A stretch of DNA of 64,000 bases, from the NCBI RefSeq assembly GCF_020037015.1, contig NZ_JAIQDE010000028.1, positions 62,001 through 126,000 on the forward strand, in the 5' to 3' direction. Positions 52,594 through 62,281 of this stretch are shown piece after piece; the stretch's first letter is position 1, and every line of letters begins with the position of its first letter. Below the pieces are notes generated by a model that was given only the letters and a program-made list of their open reading frames with translations, was not told the origin of the DNA and made no database searches. A program made the position numbers and the translations under genes. This DNA is from Corallococcus sp. AS-1-6. GTDB taxonomy: Bacteria > Myxococcota > Myxococcia > Myxococcales > Myxococcaceae.

Positions 52594-53967
52594 CTAGTTC
52601 TTCGGGAACGCAGTCCAGCCGGCCAGCCAGTTGCTGGTGCCCACCGCGCCGACGAAGCGCGCGCTGGTGTCGAAGCCCGCGCCCGGGGTGGCCGCGTTGT
52701 CCGGGTTCAGCGCCGGGGAGCCCGCCGCCGGGGCGAAGTCCGGGGCCTCCAGGTTCGTCGCCGCCGTCAGTTTCGCGTCCACGACCTTGTTGTTCAGGCC
52801 CGTGGCCAGCACCTTCTCCGCCTCCGCGAACTTACTCCCGTCCGGATCCGTCACCGCGCCCGACGCGTCCTTCTTCGGGTTCGGCGCGTTCGGGATGGAG
52901 ACCGTGTCACCCTTGTTGTTCCAGAAGAACGTGTTCTGGAGGGAGAGCTCCGGGGTGGCCGCGTTCCACAGCGCCGCGGACGCCGTGCCGTCCACGTCGA
53001 CCGCCTTGTCCGCGAAGTTCGCCACGATGACGTTGCGCAGCAGGCCGCCCGCGCCCGTGTTGAACACCAGGCCCTCCTGCGCCGGCGTCGTGCCCGCCGC
53101 GCGGCCGGAGCCGATGAACGTCGCGTTCCAGATCTCCGGCACCGTGTGCGGCTGCGCGGCGTTGTCGTTCTTGTTGCCGGACGCCTCGATGCCGCGGTTG
53201 CCCACGACGGCGTTCTGCTGCACCACCAGGAACTGCACCTTGCCGCGCCAGCCCAGGTCGTAGTCCAGGCCGTCGTCGTCCGGCTGGCTGATGACGATGT
53301 GCTTCAGGCCCGCCGTGCCGCCGAACATCTCCACGCCGTCGTCGGCGCCCTTGTGCACCTGCACGTAGTCGATGTCCGTCGCGCTGCCGCACGCGCCCGT
53401 CGTCAGGCCGTTGAGCTCGTTGTCCTCGGCCAGCTCGTAGCCCGCGAACTCGATGCGCGCGTACTTCAGCTTGCCGCAGTCGTGCGCGTCGTCCTGGCCG
53501 CCGTACTTCGTGCGCGTGTCACCGCTGGTGGCGAAGAAGCCCTCGATGGTGTTCTCACCGCCGGCCACGTTGATGCGCGCCTTGCCCAGCAGCACCACGC
53601 CGCCCCAGTCACCGGCCGCGCGCGTGCCCGCGGGCTGCGCGCTGGTGAAGACGATGGGCTTCTCCGCCGTGCCCACCGCGTTCAGCTTCGCCTCGCGGGT
53701 GATGACCAGCGCGCTGCCCTGCTCGCCCAGGATGGTGACGCCCGGCTCGATGGTGAGCGTGCCGCTCTCCACGAACACGTAGTCCTTCAGGGTGTACGTC
53801 GTGCCGGCCTTCCACGTCGTGTCGCCCTGGATGCTGCCGGACACGTCCTGCGCGGTGGCCTGCGGATCACCGCCGCCGTCCGGGGTGTTGTTGGGCGCGT
53901 CGTCGCCGCAGCCGGAGAGCAGCGCGAGGCCGGACAGCGTGAGGACGGAGGCAAAGAGGCTCTTCAT
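52594..53967 (-). CDS. Surface lipoprotein, right-handed beta-helix type
   Basis: The 457-residue protein has a lipobox LLSGC (Cys20), an Asp/Pro-rich spacer, and a repeated beta-strand pattern ([57 protein letters not shown]) characteristic of parallel beta-helices (pectate-lyase-like fold). No clear catalytic Asp/Arg set is seen, so ligand binding is as likely as hydrolysis. It is encoded 33 bases after the TonB-dependent receptor and probably binds the substrate at the surface, playing the part SusD plays for SusC. It is exported to the outer membrane. Confidence 0.82.
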   Translation of the reverse strand: MKSLFASVLTLSGLALLSGCGDDAPNNTPDGGGDPQATAQDVSGSIQGDTTWKAGTTYTLKDYVFVESGTLTIEPGVTILGEQGSALVITREAKLNAVGTAEKPIVFTSAQPAGTRAAGDWGGVVLLGKARINVAGGENTIEGFFATSGDTRTKYGGQDDAHDCGKLKYARIEFAGYELAEDNELNGLTTGACGSATDIDYVQVHKGADDGVEMFGGTAGLKHIVISQPDDDGLDYDLGWRGKVQFLVVQQNAVVGNRGIEASGNKNDNAAQPHTVPEIWNATFIGSGRAAGTTPAQEGLVFNTGAGGLLRNVIVANFADKAVDVDGTASAALWNAATPELSLQNTFFWNNKGDTVSIPNAPNPKKDASGAVTDPDGSKFAEAEKVLATGLNNKVVDAKLTAATNLEAPDFAPAAGSPALNPDNAATPGAGFDTSARFVGAVGTSNWLAGWTAFPKN

Positions 53968-54000
53968 GTCGGTGCGTCCTTTCAGGGGAAATGGGAGGAG

Positions 54001-56982
54001 CTACAGGGCCCAGCCGAGCGACGCGGTGAACGCCACGCCGGGCTTGTACGTCTGCACCGTCACGTCCCCCTGGCGGAGGGTGACGGACGCGTTGAGGAGG
54101 TTCGCGGCGGTCAGCTTCAACTGCGTCGCGCCGAGCTTCTGCGTGAGGCTGAGGTCCACGCGGTGGAAGGGCCGCTCGTACACGTCCGGCAGGCCCTGCA
54201 CGCCGACCTCGCTGATGCGCTGGCCGTACACGTTGTAGAGCACGGCCACTTCCGTGCCGCTCTCCGGCCGCTCGTAGCCCACGTTCACGTTGACCACGTA
54301 GGGGGACTGGCCCTGGAGCGGGCGGTCCTTGTTCGTCTGCGCGCCCAGCGCGGCGTCACCCAGGTCCACCCGTGACTGGATGAGCGTCAGGTTCGCGCCC
54401 ACGCGCACCGGGCGCAGCGCGGGGCTGAAGCGCGCCAGCGACGTGCGCGCCTCCAGCTCCACGCCGTAGCTGTCCGCGCCCGCGGCGTTCTCGAAGCCCA
54501 GGTCGCCCGAGTCCGGGTTGCGGATGACGCGCTCGATGGGGTTCTGGAAGCGCTTGTAGAAGGCGCTCGCGGCCAGCACGTCGTTCTCACCGACGAACCA
54601 CTCGGCGCGCACGTCCACGTTGTGGATGCGCGTCTCCAGCAGGTCGGGGTTGCCGGACACGTTCCGGCGGCGCACGAAGTCGAAGAAGATGAACGGCGCC
54701 AGCTCGCGGAAGGTGGGCCGCGCCAGCGTGTAGCTGTAGCCCGCGCGCAGGTTCACCTCCGGAGCCAGCGCGTAGGTCGCGTTGAGCGACGGGAGCACGT
54801 CCAGGTAGCGCTGGTCCGCGCCGCCGTTGTCGCTCTCCACGCCGGTGAACGGGTCCTCGAGCGTCAGTTGCTGGTTGGACGCCTCCAGGCGCACGCCGCC
54901 CACCAGGCGCAGCGGCTCCACGGGCTTGTAGTCCGCGGACACGTAGCCGGCGTAGATGCCCAGGAAGGCGTTGTAGGCGTCATCCGCGCGCGTCGTCTCG
55001 CGCACGGTGATGGCGGTGCCCACGTTGTCCGGCGAGAAGAGCTGCTCGGGGGACTGGGTGCGGTCCACCGGCTCGTCGGTGAGCAGGTAGCGGAAGCGGC
55101 GCGCGTTGAAGTCCCGGAAGGACACCTGGGTGAGGCCGCCCACCTTCACGCGCAAATCGGAGGTGAAGGGCAGGGTGAGGTTGAGGCTGCCGCCGGTGGA
55201 CGTCTCGCCCAGCTCCGCGAAGAAGCGCTCTCCGCTGTTGGGCTGGTTGGGGAAGGAGAGCTGCGCGTCCGGGGTGCTGAGGGCGGCGCTGTAGAGCGTG
55301 TCGCGCGTGTCGGGCTCGTCGCGGTCCACGCGGGAGACGTTGGCCTGCCAGTCCACCTCCGAGTCGCCCAGGAGGCCCAGGCGGTGGAAGCCTCGAAGCT
55401 GCGTGAAGGACAGCGCGCGGGTGATGAACTGGAGGCGGGTGCTGGCGTAGGTGTCACCGCGCACGTTGTTGTTGCCGTTGGCGGTGTACGTGCGCGTGTC
55501 GGTGCCGCGCGTGTAGAGGCTGAAGAGGGTCAGCTCGTTGTCGCGGTCGAACTGGTAGCCCACGCTGGCCAGGCCGCTGAGGTTCGCGGTGGAGAAGCCC
55601 TGCGTGGTGCGCGCGACGTCCTGGGAGATGAGGCTGCCGGACTCGTCGCGGGCGGCGCGGGCGAAGTCCCCCGTCTGCACGCCGTCGCGGTGGCCGTAGT
55701 TGACGGTGGCCAGGTAGCCCAGGCGCTGGTTGCCGAAGCGCAGCGTGTCACCCAGGGACGCGCCCAGGCCCAGGTTGGGGGCGGCGCGCGTGGTGCGCCT
55801 CTCCCAGATGTTGGAGAAGCTCTCCCACTGGCTCTCCAACTGCTGCGCGGACTCGCCGCCCGCGCCCAGGCGGTGGTCGCGGGGGAGCGCGGAGGGCAGG
55901 GAGCGGTCGGAGGAGGCGAAGCCCAGCGTCTCACCGAAGCCGCCCTGCGCCTGCGCGTTGCGCTCGCGGAAGGTGGTGACGGTGTCGCCGCCCAGGGTGA
56001 GGCGCGGCTTGAACTCGAACTGGGAGGGGTAGGTGTTGGTCTCGATGAGCAGCGTGCCGCCGCCGAAGGTGCCCGGCAGGTCCGGCGTGTAGCTCTTCAC
56101 GACGTTGAGGTTGGCGAGCAGGCTGGTGGGGAACAGGTCCAGCGGCACGCTGGGCTCGTCCGGCTCCGGGCTGGGCAGGAGCGCGCCGTTGAGGAGCGTG
56201 GTGGCGTAGCGGCCACCCAGGCCGCGCAGGAGCACGTAGCGGCCGTCCACCACGGTGGCGCTGACCACGCGCTTCACGGCGTCACCGGCGCTGGAGTCCG
56301 GCGTGCGGGCGATCTCCTGCGCGCTGATGGCGTCGGAGACGGCGGCGGCCTTCTTGCGGTCCTGGAGCAGGGCGCCCTCCGCGCGGCGGTCGGAGCGGGC
56401 CTCGACGACGACCTCCTGCACCGCGCCCACGTCCGCGCTGAGCGCGACGTCCAGCTTCGTGGCCTTGCCCTGGGTGACGACGACGCCCGTGATGCGGCGG
56501 CCCTGGTACACGTCGTAGAAGGCGCGCAGGTCGTACTTGCCCGGCGGCAGCGCCAGCCGGTAGTTGCCGTCCAGGTCGGTGAGGGCCTGCTTGCCGGCGC
56601 CCGTCACGACCTTCACGGTGGCCTCGATGAGGCCTTCACCGTTGGCCTCGTCCGTCAGCCGGCCGTAGATGCCGGTGAAGCCCGGGGGCGGCGCGGCGGA
56701 CTCGGCCAGGGCCTCAGCGCCCATGGCCGCTTCATCGGAGGCCGTGGCCTCGGAGAGAGTGGCACCGTCGGCCGGAGCCGGCTGCGCGGCCTGCGACGGA
56801 TCCGCGGGCGCGCTGCCCGGCGGGGGCGGAAGCTCCCCGGCCGGCTGCTGGCCCGGGGTGGCGGAGGGCGAAGGCGCGGCGGGCGCGGGGGAGTCCGCGC
56901 CGGGCGCCTGCGCGAAGGCAGGCAGGGTGATGAGCACGAGTGACGCGACGAAGGCGCGCACGAAGCTTGAGGAAGACAACAC
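54001..56982 (-). CDS. TonB-dependent outer-membrane receptor with CarboxypepD-like N-domain
   Basis: The 993-residue receptor begins with a signal peptide, a Pro/Ala-rich segment (about 25-95) and a carboxypeptidase-like regulatory domain (about 105-190: GIYGRLTDEANGEGLIEATVKV). A TonB-box-like VQEVVVEA leads into the plug (about 205-320: SAQEIARTPDSSAGDAVKRV, YVLLRGLGGRY) and a 22-strand barrel to the terminal aromatic-ended strand (AFTASLGWAL). GTG 56982 is chosen because AAGGAG lies four bases upstream; the TTG just after is possible. The receptor imports a large ligand with energy from the ExbB/ExbD/TonB proteins encoded next door. The ligand is unknown. Confidence 0.93.
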   Translation of the reverse strand: MLSSSSFVRAFVASLVLITLPAFAQAPGADSPAPAAPSPSATPGQQPAGELPPPPGSAPADPSQAAQPAPADGATLSEATASDEAAMGAEALAESAAPPPGFTGIYGRLTDEANGEGLIEATVKVVTGAGKQALTDLDGNYRLALPPGKYDLRAFYDVYQGRRITGVVVTQGKATKLDVALSADVGAVQEVVVEARSDRRAEGALLQDRKKAAAVSDAISAQEIARTPDSSAGDAVKRVVSATVVDGRYVLLRGLGGRYATTLLNGALLPSPEPDEPSVPLDLFPTSLLANLNVVKSYTPDLPGTFGGGTLLIETNTYPSQFEFKPRLTLGGDTVTTFRERNAQAQGGFGETLGFASSDRSLPSALPRDHRLGAGGESAQQLESQWESFSNIWERRTTRAAPNLGLGASLGDTLRFGNQRLGYLATVNYGHRDGVQTGDFARAARDESGSLISQDVARTTQGFSTANLSGLASVGYQFDRDNELTLFSLYTRGTDTRTYTANGNNNVRGDTYASTRLQFITRALSFTQLRGFHRLGLLGDSEVDWQANVSRVDRDEPDTRDTLYSAALSTPDAQLSFPNQPNSGERFFAELGETSTGGSLNLTLPFTSDLRVKVGGLTQVSFRDFNARRFRYLLTDEPVDRTQSPEQLFSPDNVGTAITVRETTRADDAYNAFLGIYAGYVSADYKPVEPLRLVGGVRLEASNQQLTLEDPFTGVESDNGGADQRYLDVLPSLNATYALAPEVNLRAGYSYTLARPTFRELAPFIFFDFVRRRNVSGNPDLLETRIHNVDVRAEWFVGENDVLAASAFYKRFQNPIERVIRNPDSGDLGFENAAGADSYGVELEARTSLARFSPALRPVRVGANLTLIQSRVDLGDAALGAQTNKDRPLQGQSPYVVNVNVGYERPESGTEVAVLYNVYGQRISEVGVQGLPDVYERPFHRVDLSLTQKLGATQLKLTAANLLNASVTLRQGDVTVQTYKPGVAFTASLGWAL

Positions 56983-57128
56983 GGCTCTCCTTGCCGACAG
57001 CGACGCGCACTCAACGCGACGCCCGTGGCATTGGGATGAAGGGTTTGTGACGTCTGTGGCGGCGGCGGGAAAACTCGGCGTCACGAACCGCGCGCGGCTT
57101 CACGGAGCCGCGCGCGGGGCGCCTGGAG

Positions 57129-57560
57129 TCAGTCCGCCAGTCGTTCCGGCAGCACGGCGACGGTGATGTTCCCGCCCCGCGCCAGGTCCAGCACTTCCAT
57201 GGCACTTCCGTACGGCACCGCGTCGCCCGCGTCGAAGAAGACGATCTTGTCCGCGCGCGCGTTGAGCATCCGTTGCAGCCGCGCCACCACCTGGTCGCGA
57301 GGAACCTCCTCGCGGTTGATGCGCAGCGTGCCGGCCTTGTCCACCGTGAGCACCACCGGCGGCTTCGCGTCCGGAGGCGGAGGCGTGGCCTCCTCCTTCT
57401 TGTCCGGCTTCGCGGGCACGTTCATCCACAGGTTCTTGGTCATCAGCGGCGTGACGACCATGAAGATGATGAGGAGGACCAACACCACGTCCACCAGGGG
57501 CGTCACGTTCATCGTGGGGCGGACGCCGCCGCCCTTGTTGCCACCGACGTCGAAAGCCAT
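57129..57560 (-). CDS. exbD: ExbD/TolR-family proton-channel component, copy 2
   Basis: The 143-residue protein has one N-terminal membrane helix (about 20-42, VDVVLVLLIIFMVVTP) carrying the essential Asp (PLVDVVLVL) and a periplasmic domain to the end. It belongs to the ExbD/TolR family. A Lys/Glu/Pro-rich linker (KPDKKEEATPPPPDAKPPV) is longer than usual. It follows the first exbD by 16 bases. Two ExbD proteins per system occur in myxobacteria and Bacteroidetes. Confidence 0.92.
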   Translation of the reverse strand: MAFDVGGNKGGGVRPTMNVTPLVDVVLVLLIIFMVVTPLMTKNLWMNVPAKPDKKEEATPPPPDAKPPVVLTVDKAGTLRINREEVPRDQVVARLQRMLNARADKIVFFDAGDAVPYGSAMEVLDLARGGNITVAVLPERLAD

Positions 57561-57576
57561 GGCGCGTGCCTCCCCT

Positions 57577-57984
57577 TCAGTGCTTCTTCCGGTCGATGAC
57601 CTGGAGACTGATGCCCGGGAACCCGATGTCCTGCATCGCCTTGAACACGCCGCGCACCTGCGCGTACGCCACGCCCTTGTCCGCCTTGAGCACCACGGGC
57701 GCGTCCGGCTTCGCCTGGTGCAGCGCCTTCAGCTCCACCACCAGCGCGTCCCGGTTGAGCTGCTTGCGGTCCAGGTAGAACGCCCCGTTGGCCGCCAGGC
57801 TCACCGTGGTGGGCTCCAGGTTCTTGTTCTCCGCGTCCGGGTTCATCGCCGCGGGCAGGTCCACCGCGGCGCCGGCCTCCAGTTGCGGCGTGACGACCAT
57901 GAAGATGATCAGGAGGACGAGCACCACGTCCACCAGCGGCGTCACGTTCATCTCAGGCGTGAGGCTCCTACGCGTGGCCGACAT
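57577..57984 (-). CDS. exbD: ExbD/TolR-family proton-channel component, copy 1
   Basis: The 135-residue protein has a membrane helix at about 15-37 with the conserved Asp (PLVDVVLVLLIIFMVV) and a periplasmic domain. Nearly the same membrane segment as the second exbD, but a diverged periplasmic half, so the pair is an ancient duplication. The start overlaps the end of the ExbB-like gene by 17 bases. Confidence 0.92.
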   Translation of the reverse strand: MSATRRSLTPEMNVTPLVDVVLVLLIIFMVVTPQLEAGAAVDLPAAMNPDAENKNLEPTTVSLAANGAFYLDRKQLNRDALVVELKALHQAKPDAPVVLKADKGVAYAQVRGVFKAMQDIGFPGISLQVIDRKKH

Positions 57985-58723
57985 CGCCCGCCTCGGTCCG
58001 CGTGGAGACGACGTCCGTGGCGCCGTGCGAGCCGCCGTGGGCCGCCACCGCGCGCTTGTCGCCGGCCATGTCCTCCAGGTGGTCCATGAACTCGCTGCGG
58101 GCCTGCTCCAGGGACAAGAGCAGCGCGTCCGCGCGGGTGGACAGGAAGTTGAACATCAGCACCGCGGGGATGGCGACCAGCAGGCCCAGCGCCGTGACGA
58201 CGAGCGCCTCCGCGATACCGGCGGACACCGCGCCCAAGCCACCGGAGCCCTCCTTCGCGATGCCGGCGAAGGCCTCGATGATGCCCACCACCGTGCCGAG
58301 CAGCCCGACGAACGGCGCCACCGAGCCCACCGTGGCCAGCACCGACATGCCCCGGCGCACGTCCGCGGTGATGCGCTCGTTGATGCGCACCAGGTCGCGC
58401 CGCGTGAGCTCCACCGCGCCCAGCTTCCCGGCCGGAGCCCGCGACTTCGCGAGGAACGTCTTCATGCCGCCGCCGAGCATCATCGCCAGGTGGCTGCTCT
58501 TATTGCCGTCCGCCTCCTTCACCAGCGCGTCGTGCTGCTGCTGCGCGAGCAGCGGACCGGCGCGGCCCGCGAACTGGCGGGACGCGGCGCGCGAGCGGAA
58601 GAAGACGAAGAGGCGCTCGAAGAACACCGCCAGCGACGCGACCGCGAAGGCGATCAGCGTCCAGGCGATGCCCAGGGCGAAGACGCCCATGTGCGCGTAG
58701 ATTTCCTTGAGATTGAAGTTCAT
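57968..58723 (-). CDS. exbB: ExbB/TolQ-family proton channel
   Basis: The 251-residue protein has three membrane helices (about 12-32, 140-165 and 172-195). The central conserved region LATVGSVAPFVGLLGTVVGIIEAFAGIAKEGSGG and AEALVVTALGLLVAIPAVLMFNFL are hallmark MotA/TolQ/ExbB motifs. ATG 58723 is preferred over an in-frame start at 58879 that overlaps the tonB-like gene. It forms a pentameric proton channel with ExbD. Confidence 0.94.
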   Translation of the reverse strand: MNFNLKEIYAHMGVFALGIAWTLIAFAVASLAVFFERLFVFFRSRAASRQFAGRAGPLLAQQQHDALVKEADGNKSSHLAMMLGGGMKTFLAKSRAPAGKLGAVELTRRDLVRINERITADVRRGMSVLATVGSVAPFVGLLGTVVGIIEAFAGIAKEGSGGLGAVSAGIAEALVVTALGLLVAIPAVLMFNFLSTRADALLLSLEQARSEFMDHLEDMAGDKRAVAAHGGSHGATDVVSTRTEAGDVGHA

Positions 58724-58754
58724 GGCGATGGCTCTCCGAAGGGGGAGGAAGGCG

Positions 58755-59531
58755 TCAGGACTTGAGGCGGAACGGGACCTTGAAGATGCGGAAGACGGCG
58801 GTGGGCTGACCCGACACGACGGCGGGCTTGAAGCGCCACGTGCGCACGGCGGCCAGCGCGGCGCTGGCGAAGGGCTCATCGCCGCGCATCACCTTGAGGC
58901 CGGTGACGCGGCCGTCGACCTCGACGACGCCCTTGAGGATGACCAGCCCCTCCAGCCCCTTGGAGCGGGCGTCGGCGGGGTACTCGGGGATGAGGTTCGC
59001 GGCCAGCGGCTCCGGCGGCGTCCCCGTCTCCGGGAGGTTGATGGGCTGCGCGCGGCCACCGCCAATGGCCATGCCCTCGCCGCTGCCGGTGCCACCCACC
59101 ACACCGCCAGGGACGAGCGTGCCCGTGCCACCGACGGCCATGGGCGCCGCGGCGACGATCTCCTTCTCAGCCTCGGGCGGCTTGTCGAGCGGCACCGCGT
59201 CCGGGGCCTTCAGCGGCGCGGGCGCGACGGTGGGCACCGCCGCGGGCGGAGGCGCGGCCTTCGCGACAGGCGGCGCGGCGCGGGGCGGCGGCTTCGCGAC
59301 GGGAGGCGGCGGCGGGGGCGGCGGCTTCGCCTCCACGACGGGAGGCGGCGGAGGGGGAGGGGGACGGAAGACGACGTCCACCTTCTTCTCCTGGATGACT
59401 TCCTTCACCGTGTTGGCCGCGGTCATCGCCGCCACGGCGATGAGTCCGAAGACGGCGACCGACGCGGTGGTGGAGAGCGCGAACCGCCGGGCGGCGGGGG
59501 CGCTGGAGGCGCTGTCGAACGTTTCGAACAT
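58755..59531 (-). CDS. tonB: TonB-like energy transducer
   Basis: The 258-residue protein has one membrane helix (about 25-48), a very long Pro-rich spanner (runs of PPPPP near 65-95 and 105-140) and a C-terminal TonB domain (about 180-255: YPADARSKGLEGLVILKGVVEVDGRV, AALAAVRTWRFKPAVVSGQP). It transmits proton-motive force from ExbB/ExbD to the receptor. ATG 59531 is taken; an ORF start 33 bases earlier is possible. It is the first gene of the TonB locus on this strand. Confidence 0.92.
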   Translation of the reverse strand: MFETFDSASSAPAARRFALSTTASVAVFGLIAVAAMTAANTVKEVIQEKKVDVVFRPPPPPPPPVVEAKPPPPPPPPVAKPPPRAAPPVAKAAPPPAAVPTVAPAPLKAPDAVPLDKPPEAEKEIVAAAPMAVGGTGTLVPGGVVGGTGSGEGMAIGGGRAQPINLPETGTPPEPLAANLIPEYPADARSKGLEGLVILKGVVEVDGRVTGLKVMRGDEPFASAALAAVRTWRFKPAVVSGQPTAVFRIFKVPFRLKS

Positions 59532-59613
59532 GACGGGGACGCATATAGCGACACCGTGTGTCACGAAGGTTCAGGCTCCGTGACACTTTGCCCCCGGCGA
59601 TGTCTCGATTGGG

Positions 59614-60831
59614 TCACGAACCGCGAGCGTTCAAAAATCCGCGCGGCAGGTGGGTCACGGTCTTGTCGGAAAGCACCGCCGTGGGCGTCCCGTGACGCCG
59701 CGTCTGCCACAACAGCGCGATCAGCAGCGCGGCGTACGCCACCGCGAACGGCCGGAAGAGCGGCACGCGCCGGGCCGGGTCCGCTCCCAACACCGCGTCG
59801 GACACGACCATGCCGATGAGGGCCACGAAGGCCACGCACGCCTGTCCAAGCCGCGAGCGCCCCTCCAGCGCCGCGCGGATCACCGGCCAGGCGAGCAGGT
59901 AGTTCGCGCGCCACGCCAACGGTGACAAGAGCGTGACGCCCAGGCAGCAGAACGCGAGCAGCTCCACCGGACCGGGCCGCGCCCACACGAGCGCACCGAT
60001 GAACAGCCCCAGCGCCACGACCTGCGCCGCGGTCATCGCGCCCGCGGGAGGGATGGACTCCGGCGGCAGCACCAGCGACAGCAGCAGCGTGGGCAGGCCC
60101 TGCGGGTTGTGGCCCAGCGCCCAGGGCGGCGTGGTGCGCGCCAGGGTCTCCGTCCAGTCACGCATCTGTGACAGCGTGCCCGCCCACCCGTAGCGGCCCA
60201 GCGTGGGCAGCACCAGCAGGACGCCGAAGAGGGCGGTGGTCCCCACCACGCGCCAGTGCCGGCGCGCCAGGAAGAACAGCCCCAGGAGCGCGGCCGGAGG
60301 CTTGAGCAGGCACGCCACGGCGAAGGCCGCGCCAGGGCCCCACGTCCGGCCCCGCTCGGCGCCCACGGCCGCGAGCACCGCCAGCCACAGCAGCACGACG
60401 TCCACCTGGCCGTAGAAGAACTCGAAGGAGAACGCGGGCAGCAGCGCGGCGGTGGCGAGCACCGGAGCCCACGGCCACGGCGTCGCCTCTCCAGGCTTGG
60501 GAACCGCGCGGCGCGTGAGCACGGACACGGCGCCGAGCGCGAGCACGGAGCCCAGGTTCCAGAGCGCCACGGCCGCGCGCGGCGGCACGGCGGTGAAGGG
60601 GAGGAACAGGGGCGCGGTGACGGGCGCGTACTTGAACGGCATGGTGCCGTCCTCGGCGCGGTAGAGGTCCGTGCCTTAGCGGAAGCGCTCCGCGGCGGTG
60701 AGGTAGACGCGGAAGTCCGCGCCGCGTCGGGGGTGTTGCCCCACCGCCACGGCCGCCACGGCGAGCACCAGCAACAGCGCCCACTCCACCTTCAGGGATG
60801 CGCGGTGACGGGCGGGCTCAGCGGTGCTCAT
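59614..60831 (-). pseudogene. GT87-like glycosyltransferase gene interrupted by in-frame TAA
   Basis: Translation of 60831 to 59614 on the minus strand gives one continuous homologous-looking protein of 405 codons apart from a single TAA at 60676-60678 (codon 52). Before it lie MSTAEPARHRASL, a first membrane helix and GADFRVYLTAAERFR; after it GTDLYRAEDGTMPFKYAP and about eight further helices, the layout of DUF2029/GT87 lipid-linked glycosyltransferases. The Asp in the first loop (ADFRVY) is the probable catalytic residue and is lost if translation begins at the internal ATG 60642, which has GAGG eight bases upstream. A CAA-to-TAA change is one substitution. This is either a broken gene or a sequencing error. 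Confidence 0.75.
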
Positions 60832-60889
60832 TCACGGACCGGGACACGGAGGGGCGCGCACCATTCCACGCGGGGGCGCCCCGCCGCAA

Positions 60890-62281
60890 TCACAGGCCGT
60901 AGGCTTCCAGCAGCCGCAGCCACACCTCGCTCACGGTGGGGTACGACGGCACCGCGTGCCAGAGCGTGTCCAGCGTCACCTCGCCCGCGACGGCGATGGT
61001 GGCCGCGTGGATCATCTCGCCCACGCCCGGCCCGGTGAACGTGGCGCCCACGATGACCCGGCGCTGCTCGTCCACCACCAGCTTGGCGGTGCCCTTGAGG
61101 TCCTTGCCCATGACGGACGCGCCGGCCACGTCGCCCAGCGCGTACTGCACGGTCTTCACCGGCACGCCCGCCTTGCGCGCCCGCTCCTCGGTGAGGCCCA
61201 CGCTGCCCACCTGCGGGTGCGTGAAGATGACCTGCGGCGTGGCCTTCGCGTCCGCCCACGCCTTCGCGGGCTTGCCCAGCAGGATGTCGCCCAGCAGCCG
61301 CGCCTGGTACTTGCCCATGTGCGTGAGCAGGTTGCGGCCGTTCGCGTCGCCGCACGCGTACAGCCAGCCGCCGTCCACGCCCGTGGCGCGGAGCTGATCA
61401 TCCACCTCGATGGACGCGCCGGGCTTGAGCCCCACCGTGTCCAGCCCCAGGTCGTCCGTGCGCGCGGTGCGGCCCATGGCGACGAGCAGCGCGTCCGCGC
61501 GCAGCGTGTCCCCGCCGGTCAGCGTGATGGTGTACTCGCCCTGGGTGCCGGAGCGCTGCACCTTGGTGGCCTGCGTCTCCAGCAACACGCGCACGCCGGA
61601 GTCGCGCAGCGCCTCGGCCACCTGCTCGCCCACGAAGGGTTCGAAGCGCTTGAGCACGCGCGGCCCGCGCTGCACCAGCGTCACCTCCGAGCCCAGCTCG
61701 CGCCACGCCTGCGCCAGCTCCACCGCCTCCACGCCGCCGCCCAGCACCACCAGCCGGCCCGGCACGGCCTTGGCGCCGGTGCCCTCGCGGTTGTCCCAGG
61801 GCTTGGAGTCCTTGAGCCCCGGGATGTCCGGCAGGCGCGGCTTGCTGCCGGTGGCGATGACGACGGCCTGCTTCACGTCCAGCTCGCGCACCTTGCCGTC
61901 CTTGCCGGTGACGGCCACCTTGCGCGGGCCGGTGAGCCGGCCGTGGCCACGCATCACGGTGAGCTTCGCGCCCTCCGCCCACTTCACCTGGGACCTGTCG
62001 TCGTAGCCGGACACCATCTGGTCGCGGTGCTTGAGCACGGCGTCCGCCTTGAGCGGGCCCTGGATGAGCTCGCGCACGCCGGGCGTGTGCTTCGCGAGCC
62101 ACAGCGCCTCGCCGGGGTGCAGCAGCGCCTTGCTGGGCATGCAGGCCCAGTAGGAGCACTCGCCGCCCAGGAGCTCGTGCTCCACCAGCGCGACCTTCAA
62201 ACCCCCCGCCGCCGCGCGCGCGCCCGCGTTCTCGCCCGCGGGACCCGCCCCAATCACCACCACGTCGAAAGTCTCGGCCAT
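60890..62281 (-). CDS. Pyridine nucleotide-disulfide oxidoreductase (Lpd/MerA-like)
   Basis: The 463-residue flavoprotein has an FAD-binding GAGPAGENAG (residues 11-20), the redox pair C42-SYWA-C47 in GGECSYWACMPSKALL, a second nucleotide motif (VLGGGVEAVELAQAWRELG, about 178-196) and a dimerisation domain to the end. The family's catalytic His (HAHPT) is replaced by Tyr (PSYPTVSE), as in mercuric-reductase relatives, so it is not a standard lipoamide dehydrogenase. The start at 62281 has AGGAGG five bases upstream. It is monocistronic, 58 bases from the interrupted glycosyltransferase gene. Its substrate is unknown. Confidence 0.92.
   Translation of the reverse strand: MAETFDVVVIGAGPAGENAGARAAAGGLKVALVEHELLGGECSYWACMPSKALLHPGEALWLAKHTPGVRELIQGPLKADAVLKHRDQMVSGYDDRSQVKWAEGAKLTVMRGHGRLTGPRKVAVTGKDGKVRELDVKQAVVIATGSKPRLPDIPGLKDSKPWDNREGTGAKAVPGRLVVLGGGVEAVELAQAWRELGSEVTLVQRGPRVLKRFEPFVGEQVAEALRDSGVRVLLETQATKVQRSGTQGEYTITLTGGDTLRADALLVAMGRTARTDDLGLDTVGLKPGASIEVDDQLRATGVDGGWLYACGDANGRNLLTHMGKYQARLLGDILLGKPAKAWADAKATPQVIFTHPQVGSVGLTEERARKAGVPVKTVQYALGDVAGASVMGKDLKGTAKLVVDEQRRVIVGATFTGPGVGEMIHAATIAVAGEVTLDTLWHAVPSYPTVSEVWLRLLEAYGL

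Noticed and set aside
54622-56943. A 773-residue plus-strand open frame opposite the TonB-dependent receptor
   Set aside because: It is antisense to a well-supported receptor gene and has the biased Ala/Arg/Gly/Val composition of a frame shadow.
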